Positions 62,501-64,000 of a stretch of 64,000 bases of DNA are shown here, in pieces. Position 1 is the first letter of the stretch. Each line of letters begins with the position of its first letter. Origin of the DNA: Glandiceps talaboti. Its lineage: Eukaryota; Hemichordata; Enteropneusta; Spengelidae. Below the pieces are notes generated by a model. The model made no database searches and was not told the origin of the DNA. It saw only the letters and a list, made by a program, of their open reading frames with translations. A program made the translations under genes and the position numbers. The stretch spans positions 32,294,832-32,358,831 of the forward strand of contig NC_135549.1 in NCBI RefSeq assembly GCF_964340395.1, read 5' to 3'.

Positions 62501-64000
62501 ATTCCAATTGATAATGTACCTCAACCATTCCTATTGATAATGTACCTCAACCATTCCTATTGATAATGTACCTCAACCATTCCTATTGATAATGTACCTC
62601 AACCATTCCTATTGGTAATGTACCTCAATCATTCCTATTGATAATGTACCTCAACCATTCCTATTGGTAATGTACCTCAACCATTCCTATTGATAATGTA
62701 CCTCAATCATTCCCATTGATAATGTACCTCAACCATTCCTATTGATAATGTACCTCAACCATTCCTATTGGTAATGTACCTCAACCATTCCTATTGATAA
62801 TGTACCTCAATCATTCCCATTGATAATGTACCTCAACCATTCCTATTGATAATGTACCTCAATCATTCCTATTGATAATGTACCTCAACCATTCCTATTG
62901 ATAATGTACCTCAACCATTCCTATTGGTAATGTACCTCAACCATTCCTATTGGTAATGTACCTCAATCATTCCTATTGATAATGCACCTCAACCATTCCT
63001 ATTGATAATGTACCTCAACCATTCCTATTGATAATGTACCTCAACCATTCCTATTGATAATGTACCTCAACCATTCCTATTGATAATGTACCTCAACCAT
63101 TCCTATTGATAATGTACCTCAACCATTCCTATTGATAATGTACCTCAACCATTCCTATTGGTAATGTACCTCAACCATTCCTATTGATAATGTACCTCAA
63201 TCATTCCTATTGATAATGTACCTCAACCATTCCTATTGATAATGTACCTCAATCATTCCTATTGGTAATGTACCTCAATCATTCCCATTGATAATGTACC
63301 TCAACCATTCATATTGGTAATGTACCTCAACCATTCCTATTGACAATGTACCTCAACCATTCCAATTGATAATGTACCTCAATCATTCCTATTGGTAATG
63401 TACCTCAATCATTCCCATTGATAATGTACCTCAACCATTCCTATTGGTAATGTACCTCAACCATTCCTATTGATAATGTACCTCAACCATTCCTATTGAT
63501 AATGTACCTCAATCATTCCCATTGATAATGTACCTCAATCATTCCTATTGGTAATGTACCTCAACCATTCCTATTGATAATGTACCTCAACCATTCCTAT
63601 TGATAATGTACCTCAACCATTCCTATTGATAATGTACCTCAACCATTCCTATTGATAATGTACCTCAACCATTCCTATTGATAATGTACCTCAACCATTC
63701 CTATTGATAATGTACCTCAAACATTCCTATTGATAATGTACCTAAACCATTCCTATTGATAATGTACCTCAACCATTCCTATTGATAATGTACCTCAATC
63801 ATTCCCATTGATAATGTACCTCAACCATTCCCATTGATAATGTACCTCAACCATTCCCATTGGTAATGTACCTCAACCATTCCCATTGATAATGTACCTC
63901 AACCATTCCCATTGATAATGTACCTCAACCATTCCAATTGATAATGTACCTCAACCATTCCCATTGATAATGTACCTCAACCATTCCTATTGGTAATGTA
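59575..64000. repeat. 26-base satellite array, 170 units, runs off the window
   Basis: The unit starts AATGTACCTCAA and ends ATTGAT. Register is constant: AATGTA or AATGCA starts fall at 59575 + 26n through 63995, so 170 whole units show no net insertion or deletion. Variation is limited to a few positions (CAACC/CAATC, TTCCTATT/TTCCCATT/TTCCAATT, GATAATG/GGTAATG). A block of 71 units (1846 bases) is repeated from about 61.0 to 64.0 kb. A four-unit period (104 bases) is seen at 60248-60560. No long open frame crosses the array. Confidence 0.97.

Noticed and set aside
59575-64000. CRISPR array
   Set aside because: Units are contiguous 26-mers without unique spacers, and the DNA is eukaryotic.

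Overview
The window is animal nuclear DNA, most likely from a marine invertebrate. The evidence is short exons with GT-AG introns, extracellular modules joined by phase-1 introns, a LINE-type reverse transcriptase tail, DNA transposons with target-site duplications, and very abundant micro- and minisatellites. The species cannot be fixed from the sequence; an amphioxus-like or similar invertebrate genome would fit. Less than 4% of the window looks coding.

Positions 1-15.1 kb, minus strand: part of one multi-exon gene for a secreted or cell-surface mosaic protein. In transcription order its exons encode a sushi/CCP module split over two exons (15121-15049 and 14423-14302), an F5/8 type C (discoidin) domain split over two exons (10552-10251 and 8694-8553), one EGF module (7843-7721), a second CCP module (6932-6744), a 22-residue linker (3901-3836) and a von Willebrand factor type D domain (1373-852). 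Splice phases agree at every junction, and every module boundary is phase 1. The 5' end with signal peptide and the 3' end were not found; the gene probably continues past the left edge. A coding-like exon of unknown type lies at 17613-17470 but does not join the next exon in frame.

Positions 18.1-28.3 kb, plus strand: a weaker candidate small gene of three exons (18126-18174, 27775-27816, 28197-28321) with compatible phases and a start and stop codon, of unknown function.

Transposable elements: a 2.46 kb element (18304-20760) with TTA duplications; a 1.32 kb element (5238-6560) with TAAG duplications, nested in an older dispersed repeat; a 407 bp hAT-like MITE (56315-56721) with an 8 bp duplication; a 1.9 kb inverted-repeat element (35405-37326); a relic at about 1.6-2.75 kb; a LINE 3' tail at 16.3-16.6 kb; and a pair of oppositely oriented elements carrying the same 38 bp minisatellite (15.5-16.1 and 24.4-25.0 kb). 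A dispersed repeat family recurs five times.

Positions 28.3-59.6 kb hold no gene I can support. This stretch is repeats, microsatellites and plain AT-rich sequence.

Positions 59575-64000: a 26 bp satellite, 170 full units with no net change of register, with a nested 71-unit (1846 bp) higher-order repeat. It runs off the right edge. This array and the poly-G/C-flanked transposon families are the most unusual features. I found no CRISPR array, prokaryotic system, rRNA or convincing tRNA.
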